A stretch of 64,000 nt of DNA, from NCBI GenBank assembly GCA_035235625.1, contig CP141145.1, positions 42,574,668 through 42,638,667 on the forward strand. The letters run 5' to 3'. Position numbers and translations under genes: made by a program. This document shows, one piece after another, positions 1 to 11,006 of this stretch. The notes under the pieces were generated by a model. It did no database searches and had not been told where the DNA came from. It saw nothing but the letters and a program-made list of their open reading frames with translations. The DNA comes from Saururus chinensis. Its lineage: Eukaryota; Streptophyta; Magnoliopsida; Piperales; Saururaceae. Position 1 is the stretch's first letter. Every line of letters starts with the position of its first letter.

Positions 1-217
1 ATTGTCGAGCCCATGTTAAATAGTGGGAGTTGTAAGGATACTTTATGCTGCATATGGCCCAAGATCATCCAAGGATACTTTATGCTGCTTGTGGCCCAAG
101 ATCGTCCACCGATCAAGTCAAACGCACAACCTTGTCGTATAAATTCTCAAAATATTTTTATGTAAAATAAAAAAAGTGTGTTTAGTAGAAAATATCTACA
201 CTAGGGCCCTTTTCCTT
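1..217. repeat. Direct-repeat unit, copy 1
   Basis: This stretch begins with ATTGTCGAGCCCATG and contains two tandem sub-units built on 'ggatactttatgctgc...ggcccaagatcgtcca'. It recurs in the same orientation at 600-826 and, with one sub-unit, at 42551-42730. The layout (TGTCGAGCCCA start, about 220 bp, 600 bp between copies) could be the ends of a small LTR-type or other element, but no matching target duplication was found. The element class is unassigned. Confidence 0.5.
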
Positions 218-574
218 GTGACTAGAAGGGGGATGAGGATGCAAGCCACCCTTCTTAAAGTCAGCCCACTCTATAGATATCTATATCTAGATAGTAGATA
301 TCTACCTGGTAGTAATTTTTATGTTCTCTCTCTTTAATGTGAACTGAGTGTAAGAAATATTTGAGAAGCGTAGATTTTAAGATTAACGACAAACATGTTA
401 ATATAAGTATTATTTATACTAAAATATGCTAACGTGTGTATCGTCAATATTGAAATCTGATATTTCTCAGGCTTTTCTTACTTTTTAGCTCATTGTCATA
501 ACATAGCATAAAAAATGCTTCTTACCTATAATGAGGTGGGGTAACAGCAAAGAGAGGTGAGAAACTTCTCATCC

Positions 575-1965
575 TAGGAAGGAAAAGGCTAATACGAAAA
601 ATTGTCGAGCCCATGTGAAACAGTGGGCCGGAGCTGTGAGGATACTTTATGCTACTTATGGCCCAAGATCGTCCAACGATACTTTATGCTGCTTATGGCC
701 CAAGATCGTCCACCCATCAAGTCAAATGCACAAGCTTGTCGTATAAATAGTCAAAATATCTTTATGTAAAATAAATAAAAAAATCTTTAGTAGAAAGTAT
801 CTGCACTACAGCACTAGGGCCCCGTTCTTTTTTGGATTTTGCTATATGGTACCTCAAAGACCACAGTGAACGCGTTGGAATGAGTGTGTTTCCCATCTTT
901 GATCTTACTTACTTACCAATAACCATGTCTTGGCTCTCCGATTCACCGCATGATCGTTGTATATTGAGGCAATCTTTTGATCAAAAGTAGACAAATATTC
1001 ACACACATTTAGAAAGCCCCTGTTCCTGGAAACATAAGCTGTGTGGCAGAAGGAGGTCGGCATACAAGACGTAAAACACTAATACGCATATAAGATTGCG
1101 CAGGTCACACCCAATGTGGTAGAACACATCAATTATTACTCCACGTTGTCGTGATTCGAGGTACATGGCAGAGCCAAATCCACGCTGGAGGGGTGGCCAC
1201 GGATCAATTTTTTAGCACCTTCGAGTGTGTGGAATATTTCAGAAACACCAGCCTGGTCCCTAGTGTCCAGACACATCCACCTGATGATGGTCGAAATGAT
1301 GCAAAATGATGAGGGCCATACCCTTTCAAGAAGAGGACAATTGATTGCTTCCCACGTACTGTAACTGAAACTCCACAATCAAGACCTTTATTAAGATGGG
1401 AGTTATGGAAGCTGTTACAGTAATTTAGCTATATATATAATTATGTATACACAAGAGGAAAACATGTAGTATAAGAAAAACTCTTACCTGTTCTAACCCA
1501 TTCTCTATAATTCTCTCTTAATATGATCTTCCGAGAATTCTTGGCCGGCATCACGCCGTTGCCTAAGAGAACTCTTTTTCAGGTCCGTTCTTCCTCCAAG
1601 ATCGTTTTCGCCTACACGAGTTTGACAGGCATGCATCAATGGGAGCTCGACCTTGGCCATGGCATGCCAACATGGCAGACACAATCCATGACTCCCCATT
1701 TACTAATGACGAACATGAAAAAACCAGGGCCTCGGGTAATACTCTGTAAGATTGTTACTCTCAATTGTACCAGCTCGTTGCTTCCTGAGGCCAAGGTGTT
1801 GGAGAGGGATTTACTAATGATTTTTTTTTATGTACCCAAAGCATGGAATACATTTGTTGCACTAGGCGAAAAAAGAACGGGGGCGGATTTTAAAAAATTC
1901 TGCCAGCCCCCTGAATGTCCCCGGTACAAACTAACAAGTTTCACTTGGACCAGTTTATTGAGCGT
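575..1965. repeat. Segmental duplication, A-side left block
   Basis: This block is collinear with 42530-43725, with small indels. It opens with the second copy of the GTCGAGCCC direct repeat (600-826). Short open frames exist on both strands (for example 1523-1969 on plus and 1136-1378 on minus), but the B copy does not conserve them as single frames and I recognise no protein family, so no gene is called. Homology to B stops at about 1900-1965, where A continues into AT-rich DNA and B into the Mutator-like element. Confidence 0.7.
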
Positions 1966-2399
1966 TTGAGCTTAAATAGGCTGGACTTGGGGCTGGAAGA
2001 CCTTAGTGAACAGCAGCCTAATTTGCGTTGGAAAGTATTTTTAATGTTATGTTTTACAATGAGTTCTGTATAAGGAATGCAGAATAATTTTTGATATTTA
2101 AGATCCATGATACATATGTTAGTGTGCATTAATGCTTGTGGTATTTTCGCTAATGTGTGCACCATCATTTTCCTTATCATCCACCGGAGAAAACTAATGG
2201 CACCTGCACCCACAAATCATTATTTCTCATTTTAGCCATAATCCCTTATTTTATCGTCATTAGTGCTCGTCAAGTAGCATCTCTACCACCTCAGGAGTTA
2301 CTCTTGGCTCAACGTGGGGAGTGGGTCTCTTTGTGACTTTCTTATTTCTTCTAAACTATCACTGGTGTTGCATAGAAACATAACGCAACCACCTTTATG

Positions 2400-3541
2400 A
2401 GGGTGCTAATGAGCCGAGTTGAATCAAGTTTTTGCCTTATGCAGCTTAAATTCAAAGTTAGAATACTTAGCTCGAACTGTACTCTCTAGGCTCAAATGAG
2501 CTCAAGCTTACTAGCTCGAACTAAAGCTCAAAGTCATTCTATTACAATGGCAAGCCTAGCTCAATTTGAGCTCGATTTGTATATAAAAATTAACATAATT
2601 TTGAATTTAAATTTTTATACTAATATTTAATTAGTAAATCAATCACACATAATGGGTTGATCATTTTAAAAATATATGAAAAGTTACAAATAAAAGTTAA
2701 TATATACTCGCTCATAGCAAATTTGCTCAAAGCCTCAAACTAGGATGTACTTAAGCCTTAGTTCCCCCACTCTTGAAGATATATAATATCAAAGTATCAT
2801 TATTTATTGAGCATGTATAAAAATATAATAGTTGATTATATAATCAATGTTATCATTTCTTAGAGATTTTATTTTCAGGTAATAACTACTCTTAATTTTT
2901 GTCTCAATATGTGGCTAGACATCTTGTGTATGTTTATATCTAATTCTTCGAATAATAATTATTCAGCAAATAATATTGTATTGGCGCAAAAACTTGGAGT
3001 CTTGTCGTTTTTGACTCATCATAAATAAGGATAACTTACTTTTATTTTATGAAATAAAAAGAGATTCCACAAGTCAATATTAAATAACTTTTAAAAAATT
3101 GTTGTAAAATTTAAATTTATAAGGATTCAAACATTAGTCTCTATATAAAAATTTAAAAAATATATTATAATTTATTTAATAGGTAGAGATGGTACATAAT
3201 ATTACCATTATATTTTTGTCTAATAATTAACATATAGTTTGATATGTAATATAATGTATAATATATTATTTTTTTTATTGATTGTACTATATATATTTAC
3301 ATTATAAAATTATATTTCAATGATACATTTAAATTTCAATATATATCACATGTGGACATCTGTGTCTTTAGAAATTTAACTTATCAATCTGTCTCTCTCT
3401 ATATATATACACACACTCAATACATAGACATTATATATATATATAATAATAATAATAATAATATATAAAATATAAATTTATTGTATATATATTTTAGGAT
3501 TGATAATTATATATGTATACACATAAATTAATATATATATA

Positions 3542-3584
<43 letters not shown>

Positions 3585-3799
3585 TTTATTTAAGTTTGAA
3601 TTGAGAATGAATCAAATTTAAGCTGACTTTGAATTTTATTCGAGCCAAGGTATACTACTTGATCTCGAATATGTTTAAGTTCAAGTTAAAATTAAGCTGA
3701 TTCGAGTTAAATAATATTCAAGTTGAGTCGAACTAAAGTACACTTTCTCAATAAGCTAAATTTGCTCGTTAACATCGCTAATGCTCATTAACACCCATA
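2400..3799. mobile_element. Non-autonomous DNA transposon with 10-bp TSD (Mutator-like)
   Basis: The left end reads AGGGTGCTAATGAGCCGAG and the right end, reverse-complemented, reads GGGTGTTAATGAGC, giving imperfect terminal inverted repeats. CACCTTTATG flanks it on both sides (2390-2399 and 3800-3809), a 10-bp target duplication that fits the 9-10 bp of Mutator-type elements. The subterminal parts are rich in 'gagctc/ctcgaa' words in inverted orientation, a common plant MITE style. The centre is very AT-rich and includes a (TA)n microsatellite near 3528-3582. No coding potential was found. Confidence 0.7.
3528..3582. repeat. (TA)n microsatellite
   Basis: An almost pure TA dinucleotide run with one short interruption lies inside the AT-rich centre of the MITE at 2400-3799. 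Confidence 0.9.
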
Positions 3800-3809
3800 C
3801 ACCTTTATG

Positions 3810-5490
3810 CGATGGCTGCTTACATCTATCTCTAAGACTGCATGTGCGTTTTATTTGAATTCTAATCCCCTGGTGAGAGGGACGTCTCCGGTGAAGACTA
3901 TAAGCGTTAACAACGTACGCTTACTAGATATAAAATAGCGTTTGAAAAAATAACGTTTGCGTTATCGTGGGATCCCGTGATATATGTAGATTTCGTTTTA
4001 TTTGGAGACGACTGTTTTCCCATTTTCGGCTGTGCGATTAATAGCCACCAGCTCGACGTTGATTTAGTTTACTCCAAACCATCAGTGAACACCAGATGGT
4101 GTCCCACACATACAAGTCAAACTACTGGAATTGTCCAGAAGTCTCTGGCGGGGAAGAAATGACGTGGTTGAGTGGGTTTGTCATTCTCTGCTTTAACTTT
4201 ACAAAACATGTTGGTTTATTTCATTTGTCTATTCTCACTTTTTTATCCCTATGTGTTAGTCCTTATCAAGGTTTAGCTAACAAGGTGATATTTTATTGGT
4301 GATTTTTTATTTTGTAACAACATGGGAATATTTTATTGTATTTCTTGTCCATTGTCATTTTATTTTTTTTGAGGGTATCAAATAGTTTGTCTGCAATTCT
4401 AAGATTAAAAAGGCATAGAAACTACTTTATTATTTACTACTACGTATTTGACTCACAAATTTAACTAATAATTTTTTTTCCTTCCTGACTAGTATGAGGG
4501 CGTAAGATCACTCATAATAAGAGTTAGTGTTACCTAAAATTTATATTTTCTTACCGTGTGTTTATGTCTCTATGAATAAACATCACCATGATTACTTAGT
4601 TTTCTATTTCATATTTGGTAGAATCAGCTGAGGCTGAGGGCGCCATAATCATATAAAATAATAATTTATACAAAATTATGCACATTTATGTTTTTGCCTA
4701 CTTATTCTTCGAGCCTAAGCTTGTCAATAAAAGATCTAATCGATGGATTTTTCTTTTCCTTATTAATTTGATTTATGTTTTTTTTATGAATCATAACTTT
4801 TGTTAAAAAATAGATATTTTTTTATATTACTTGGCCTAACATGTAAATATTCTATACCTCTTAGTTTTGTACAAGACATTCCATAAAATTTGAGTTTACA
4901 TAATTTTTTTTAAAATTAACTAAAATACCTCTACAACACAACTTAGGGTTTAAATCGTGTAAACCAGTCATGATGATACATAAATAGAGAGTTGATTGGA
5001 GCTCAGTAGTGATTTGCAATTTTCGCCCAATGATTCCCATCAATGACAATTTTTGATTTTCCGTTTGGTGATTGTTGACCTCCGTCACTTCATCAACGAT
5101 TGCTCTTTTTTAATTTTTATCTAAAAATTTAAAATCACATAAACTACTTATCCTCTCAAATGAGAAGATAATATCTATAATTTGAAAAATAAATCATGAC
5201 AGGACTAATCGAGGACAATAAGGTTATATAAGAATGGAGATAAATATTAATACTAAAGAAGAATACTGTAGAATGACTATGATGACCTCTTATCTTATTG
5301 TGTAAAGAGGCATTTTAGTATAATTTTTTTATATAAATTTAATTATGTAAAATAATTTATATAAATATGTGCCCGATCTTAAAGTTTTTTTTCTTTTAAT
5401 AAATACTTGTATTAATAAAACACATTTATGAATATTATATATATCATATTTTTGAATGTAAGCAAAAACGCGTATCATATTTCATATTTC
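3810..5490. other. AT-rich intergenic stretch, no gene recognised
   Basis: Only short unconserved frames are present (for example 3977-4162 and 4096-4302). No domain, splice structure or transposon end was recognised. It has no counterpart in segment B. Confidence 0.5.

Positions 5491-5493
<3 letters not shown>

Positions 5494-5540
<47 letters not shown>
5494..5540. repeat. (TA)n microsatellite
   Basis: A long uninterrupted TA run lies immediately upstream of the GH17 fragment and marks the point where recognisable GH17 sequence starts. Confidence 0.9.
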
Positions 5541-5542
<2 letters not shown>

Positions 5543-5609
5543 ATTATAGGTCACCGGTTAAAAGAACACTTACCGTGTTATAGTTATACGATGAATACCA
5601 TGTTGATCG

Positions 5610-6213
5610 GTGCCCGGATCGATCATCAAATTACTCCTGCACTTCCTCTCCACCACCAATTCGTCCTTTCTAGTCAATCTCTACCCCTACCATCTTTACC
5701 GATCCTCTCTCAACATTCCTGTCGGGTTTGTTCTGTTCCAAGATCACCAGACCTTCAACTATCGGGACGACCTTCTCACCGGAGTCCGGTATCGGAATGT
5801 TTTCGATGTGATGGTTGACGCGGTGATAAGCGCCATGGGTGCCCTGGGTCACGAGAACATTTATGTCGTAGTTACCGAGACGGGCTGGCCTAGTGATGGA
5901 GATATGAATGAGCCTGAGGCGAATGCTCTAAATGCCTGGACCTACAACAGCGGGCTGGTGAGTCATCTGAAGTCCGGTCTTGGGACGCCATTGAGGAGGC
6001 AAGGCGTACCAGAAGCTTACATATATGGGATCTTTGACCAAGACAGGAATCACGGACCTCGATCGACTAGGCAATGGGGAACCGTGTATCACGACGAGAA
6101 AGTACGAGATCGATTTATCGGGTTCAGATGCAGGTGTTGGCGTTGAGGCTGGCCTGATTGAGGTAGTTCTTGTGTTTTGGTTCATGTCAGTGATATTGCA
6201 AAGGAGATTTTAG
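5610..6213 (+). pseudogene. Glucan endo-1,3-beta-glucosidase (GH17) C-terminal fragment
   Basis: GH17 enzymes hydrolyse beta-1,3-glucan (callose) in the cell wall. The plus-strand frame resembles the C-terminal half of the family. A segment like FLSTTNSSFLVNLYPYHLYR matches the central 'FL..T.S.F.VN.YPY..YR' region. Next come YRNVFDVMVDAV and VVVTETGWPS, which contains the catalytic nucleophile Glu (about 5866-5900). Then come YNSGLVSHL and the 'R.WGTVYHDEK' end region. After about 6100 the natural continuation (KYEIDLSGSDAGV plus a hydrophobic tail, reminiscent of a GPI-anchor signal) is one frame over, so a 1-nt frameshift lies near 6097-6105. The signal peptide and the N-terminal half with the proton donor are absent; upstream is a TA repeat and AT-rich DNA. 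It is a truncated, frameshifted relic found only in segment A. Confidence 0.85.
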
Positions 6214-6612
6214 GGGTGCAGGCTTCTCTGGGCTGGCCTTAACTGCTGCACCAACATGACTGTAACATCCATTTTGTTCAAGTCATACACTTCTTTTGTA
6301 TACAAACTGTGCTTCATGTGCAGATATAGGTGGTGCAGTTGTCAAATAAAATTACCAGAGAGCCATTTCTTTTTGTTTCCGAATGGTGATGGAATTGATG
6401 TGGTGCATATCATGGTTTATGGCCCTTTTTGTTGAAAACTGCGTGTTTCAGAGAAAGACTGAAGGGAATTAAAGACTGCCCTTTTGGCTGGAATTTCTAC
6501 CGCCTTCTTCATTCTCCTTGTGCTCATCAAATTTTATACTATATTTCTTTTTCTATTGTGAAAGCATATGCCTTCGTCAGTTTGTAACAACACTGTTGGT
6601 TGTTGCCCCCTA
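6214..6612 (+). other. Possible 3' flank of the GH17 fragment
   Basis: This is non-coding DNA following the hydrophobic tail frame. An AATAAAAT polyadenylation-like word lies at about 6346-6353, so the copied piece may include the 3'UTR. Homology with segment B resumes at about 6612. Confidence 0.35.
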
Positions 6613-6782
6613 GAATAAATACATGTACATTCAATGAAGATCAATGCAGTAAAGCCTCTTCACTTGCTGAGCGACTTTTTGTCTCTGCTATTTGGAGGGA
6701 AATCATCCCTTCTTTCAGAGTCACAATGATATGCTCCACGAAAAGGACAATGATATACCCAACGAATTTATCCAATATCAGA
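6612..6782. repeat. Segmental duplication, A-side block next to the MULE 3' end
   Basis: Near-identical to 47212-47383, which in B runs from the last codons of the Mutator-like transposase into its 3' flank. In A the upstream neighbour is the GH17 fragment instead. At about 6780 A jumps straight to sequence that in B lies at about 49843, with 'CAAT' shared at the junction. Confidence 0.8.
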
Positions 6783-6873
6783 ACGTCCACATATGCACAA
6801 AATGATTGTTTCATAACAAGAATTCAGTAGCGGTTGTGTTATTATGTAATCGTGGTATATCACACAAAGAAGG

Positions 6874-8075
6874 CTACACTAATCGTTTCAAATATTCATC
6901 AATAGTGATTGCAATTAGAGCTTCCTCATACTGCGTTCGTTCCGTTTCACTATCACATAAAACCTCTTTTACAGCCATTCGCAAATCATCTGCAAAATAT
7001 TTGAGACATACAGTAATTGATTCCGAAGGTTAACATTAATAGGAGTCTTTCTACACATTGATGTCAGACGTTTGCTGCATGTTATCGGAGAGAATCTTAT
7101 ACCAACAACAACCATTCAAACATTTCTATAGTGTAACTGGGTTGTTAAGAGACATGAACCAAACACACATACACACACACGATGCCTGATATCACTTCTT
7201 ACACCAAATCATCAAAGACAGTTAGAAAAATCAAGTTCATAGTTTTAAAAATGGTTGAGTTAATTTTATCCAGAAGCTAGCAACCTGTTACTCATTTGAT
7301 TAATTATTAACTTACAGATTGGCAACACTTAGAAACTCACTTACGTGATCCTAGTTCTTATCCACTTGAATAATTTTGCAGGTGCAAATGTTAGATTTTT
7401 AATAAGACGCCGTTTTCAAAGAATTGTATTCCTTCAGGTCAATCAATATATGAATGCATAAAATCTAAGATTTGAAAAGGTCTTTACGATTTTTTATAAC
7501 TCATTTTTGCTCAGTGCATGGGCTGGACAATGATACTTAATTCAAATGAGTAAAACGGCGTACTTGCTTCTCAAGTTGATGGTAGTGAAGACCGAATACC
7601 AGACAACATCATTGAAACAAAATCACCAGAAAGAATCAAACCAGCAAAAACTACTTCCAAAAGCCTGGCCCAATCAGATGAATTTCTTTGACAATCATAA
7701 GATGAAAATGAAAGCACAAATTTGCATCACTAAAAGAGGAAGCTTTCCAGGAGGCCAAAATAGCACTTGACTACAAAAGCTTCTCTGGTCAGTTCTGGTT
7801 TACCTGCATCATCTTTCTCTTCACGGGGACCAAGAGTGATTCCTTTGTTCAAAGCCATTCCCTTCACTTGGATTGTGAAGCGCAGTCTAAAAATAAAAAA
7901 AGGGTAAAAAAATAGAGCCACCTGCGAGTACAAAATTTCATTTTGAAATGTTGGAACGAAATAAGAAAAAGCCCGCTAGCGCACGAAACATACACCACCC
8001 ATCTCCCGTAACTTTCTGAACTGAGTACCGCTTAACTTTCTTTGTGGCGGGCGATTCTTCCATATGTAAAACAAA
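6874..8075 (-). pseudogene. OTU-type cysteine protease relic (OTU4-like), segment A copy
   Basis: OTU proteases remove ubiquitin through a Cys-His(-Asp) catalytic site. Read on the minus strand, exon-like blocks appear in the right order. At about 8062-7972 is RYSVQKVTGDGWCMFRALA, holding the D-G-x-C catalytic loop with Asp and Cys present. At about 7866-7804 is VKGMALNKGITLGPREEKDD, followed by a GT donor (GCAG/GTAAACC). At about 6989-6874, after a TTTTGCAG acceptor, is DDLRMAVKEVLCDSETER followed by QYEEALIAITIDE..LKR. The order and wording match plant OTU4-type proteins. The last exons with the catalytic His (present in B at 49244-48645) are missing here, removed with the block that A lacks at about 6780. 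It is a broken host-gene copy. Confidence 0.8.
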
Positions 8076-8467
8076 AACCAAAAAATAAAAGAGAAAATAT
8101 TATTTTCCATGTATCATACTTACAATATAAAGTAAATTGGTATATTATATAACTTTGAAATAGTCAAAATTTGACCCATATTTTATATAATTAATCTCTA
8201 TTTTACCCTATATAACTCATCTTAATCCCCCAAAAGTTAAAAATATTAGAATCCTAATTCTTATTTATTAAGTTATATTAATTTTAATTTTAAAATATTA
8301 TATCTTGCACTCTCGAACTTAGATTTAAGTGTTCTTAGTTTCGTTAAAAAACTCTCAAAAAATTATATTAAATAAGATTCCACATGACTATGTATTCTTA
8401 AAATTTTTTTAAGCCTCATATAGATAACACACTTCTCAATAATAATTTTTTTATATTTTTACATATA

Positions 8468-8640
8468 CTCTATCCGTCCTATATTAATAACTTCATTTAC
8501 TAAAAAATTATTATATATTAATAGATCTATTTTGTTCAATTTAAATAGTTGGGCACTTTAAAAAAATATCATAAGCCTATTTTCCCTTTTCTTAGATGTG
8601 AGTTTTACTATTCAATATCTAAATGTAATTATTAATATAG
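8468..8640. mobile_element. Stowaway-like MITE, partial
   Basis: The left end is TA/CTCTATCCGTCCTATATTAA. It corresponds to the complete MITE at 51532-51715 in B. The right terminal repeat is cut by the same rearrangement that removed about 2.6 kb here relative to B. Confidence 0.7.
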
Positions 8641-8913
8641 AACAAATTTTTTTGCCAAATGAGCAAAAACCCTGTGTAACGAGAAGTACACCCTTGGTGT
8701 TGTTGTCTCTCAATTTCTTCTAGGAGGAAGACGACCACACCTAATTGGGAATATTAAATGTCCAGCTTAGTTTGTTTAATTTTAAGAAATTTATTAAAGC
8801 TATAAACCTAGGTTTTATAGGGATAGACTTTGCACTCAAACTAGTTGTCAAAGTGAATATTTAAATTCAGTCTTACCATTTTGGCTGAATTTCTATTTAA
8901 CTTTGGCCATTTT

Positions 8914-11006
8914 TGTAAGAACCCTTATCTCTAAGCCGGTTTTTGGTTTTCTTTAATTATCGGTTATCGTGAGGTTAACGCGTTTTCTAATTTTTTGGTG
9001 GTTTCAAAGATAAATAATATTTATGATGGTTTTAGTCAAAATCAACTTTAAGATTAGTAGTTTTAAGTGATTTTGAAACAAATGTGAATTTTTGGGTTTT
9101 TTTTTGAATTTTTACTATTTTTCTAAAAATTAGGGTTTTGGCTGGACCCCTATGGGCCCCACCATTGAAATTTTGGTTTTTGTGTCAAATGAACCCAGAT
9201 ATCTACTTAAGGTCATACAAAAATTTTCAGAATTTTCTTAGACTTAATTAGTGCTCAAATTTGTAAAATACTAATTTTTCTATGATTTTCGTTGGAAGTC
9301 ATGATTAGATGTTAATTCACATGTGTAGAGTGGTAGTGAGCTAATTTCAAACATGCTGAATTGCATTGTGTGAAGTACTTCTACTAGGTACACACACATG
9401 TGGGGTTTAAATAATGATGTTAAAACTTGATATCATGATTATGAATGATGGATTAAGGGCTGATGATAGCACTTATCATGAATTAGGATTCATGTATGCC
9501 TTGCCCACGTTTGTACTATGCTGCATGCATCATGAAAATAGATTTCCAATTGAGGCTTTATCGAGGTTAATTGAATTTGACCGATTGGATGCAATGTGGT
9601 GAAATTGTGTGTCAGATTGATCGGTCGTGGATTAATCGAAAGTTAATTGGTCCGAAAGGACATGTTTTGATTTGAGTTCCTGTGTGGAACGAGTGCACTC
9701 CCCGGGTTAAGTGTAGAGAAATGGAAGTATGTGGGGAAGAGTTGTATATTTATGTTGTGGACGTGAGATTGTTATTATGAGTGTCATCTAGACCCTGAAA
9801 ATCCAGTGTGGTATGCTACGTGTTCTAGGGTTCCCTGTGTGGGAATTCGAGCTCTCCCCTCCGTAGGAGATGTCCCTGGGCGAACACCCCTGCTCTAGAT
9901 TCTCTATGTGAGAATGAGACATCCTCAGCCAGGATCGTCTAGGGCGAGCAATCTTTAGGGATTAACAACCCCGAACTTTCTTTAATTCTTGTGTAAAATT
10001 TTGGACCATGACACGCCTTTGTAGCCTTGTCTATGTTCCTGTCTGTGTGACACTAAATTGTGATTACTCCTTGATGGAGGATGTTATGATGTGATGTATG
10101 ATTAAATATGTATGTTAAAGATACATTCATGTAGGTTGTTATGATATGTTGCATGATGGAATATGTATGTTAGAGATACATTTATGCAAGTTGTTATGAT
10201 GTGATGCATGAAGGAATATGTATGTTAGAGATACATTCATTCAGGTTGTTATGATGTGATGCATGAGGGAATATGTATGAGATACATTCATGTAGGTTGT
10301 TATGATGAAATATATATGTTAGAGATATATTTCATGCAGGATGTTATGATGAGAATGACACTATGTGGATTATGTACTATGATGCAGGTTTAGGTGATGT
10401 ATATGTGTGATCAAAAAATGATGCACCTTGCCAATCTTTGATCTGAATGATTATATTGCTATGCTATTGTATTTTCGATGATGATAGTTATATTAAAAGA
10501 ACCATTGCTGAGTTTGTTAAACTCACCCTTCTTTCTTGTGTTTTGCTTTGGGGTTGCGTGGTGTGACACATAGACGAACAGGATCTCCTCTTTGAGGAAA
10601 GGTCGGAGATAACTTGGATGTGATCGTTGAGATCTTTGTGTAACTTATTTCCTTGGTTTATACTTTATGTTTAGAACCTTTGTGTAGTGTTCTCTATTGT
10701 TTTGGATTTATGTCATATTTTACAGTTGTGTTGCTTAAGACTTATTTTGAGCCAGTGTGGGCTATAGTTGACTAAGCATGTGGGTTTGAGACTAGTTGTT
10801 TACTTTGTGTTAAGCAACTATCTTTCTTTTCTTCTTATTTGCTCTTACTCAAAGGAATGTGCGTACTCCGTATTTCTATTAAGTCGCTCATGGTTGGGGT
10901 TAAGTCTTCTACTAAATCATTTCTCAATTTCCTTTCGTCGCCCCTGCGCGCTTGACCGGCCCTTGGACCGGGTTTGGCTCGGGTCGGGCATTGCCAAGGC
11001 ATGACA
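8914..11006 (+). mobile_element. Solo LTR, family I (Ty3/gypsy-like), copy 1
   Basis: It runs from TGTAAGAACCC to GGCATGACA and is flanked by the 5-bp duplication ATTTT (8909-8913 and 11007-11011). The paralogous position in B (54507-54511) is empty and reads through GGCCATTTTGCATTAA, which shows a clean insertion after the A/B duplication. It is the shortest of the five family I copies and has no internal coding region. Gypsy affiliation rests only on the style of the ends (TGTAAG...GACCC / GGGGCGTGACA) and the 5-bp TSD. Confidence 0.9.
10080..10345. repeat. Tandem array inside family I LTR, about 55-60 bp units
   Basis: About five degenerate units are built on 'gttgttatgatgtgatgcat' plus 'tatgttagagatacattcat'. 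The same array recurs, inverted, in the other family I LTRs at about 28165-28620, 33985-34215 and 55625-55810, and is absent from the copy at 14817-17730. Its copy number is therefore variable within the family. Confidence 0.85.

Noticed and set aside
1-826. The pair of GTCGAGCCC repeats as LTRs of a 0.8-kb element
   Set aside because: No flanking duplication could be found, the first copy abuts the window edge, and the third copy in B stands alone. The repeat is reported without a class.
9414-9602. Frame 'MMLKLDIMIMNDGLRADDST', repeated at 16576-16812 and, inverted, at 56509-56691
   Set aside because: Its recurrence is explained by the family I LTR. The frame shifts between copies and no domain is recognised.
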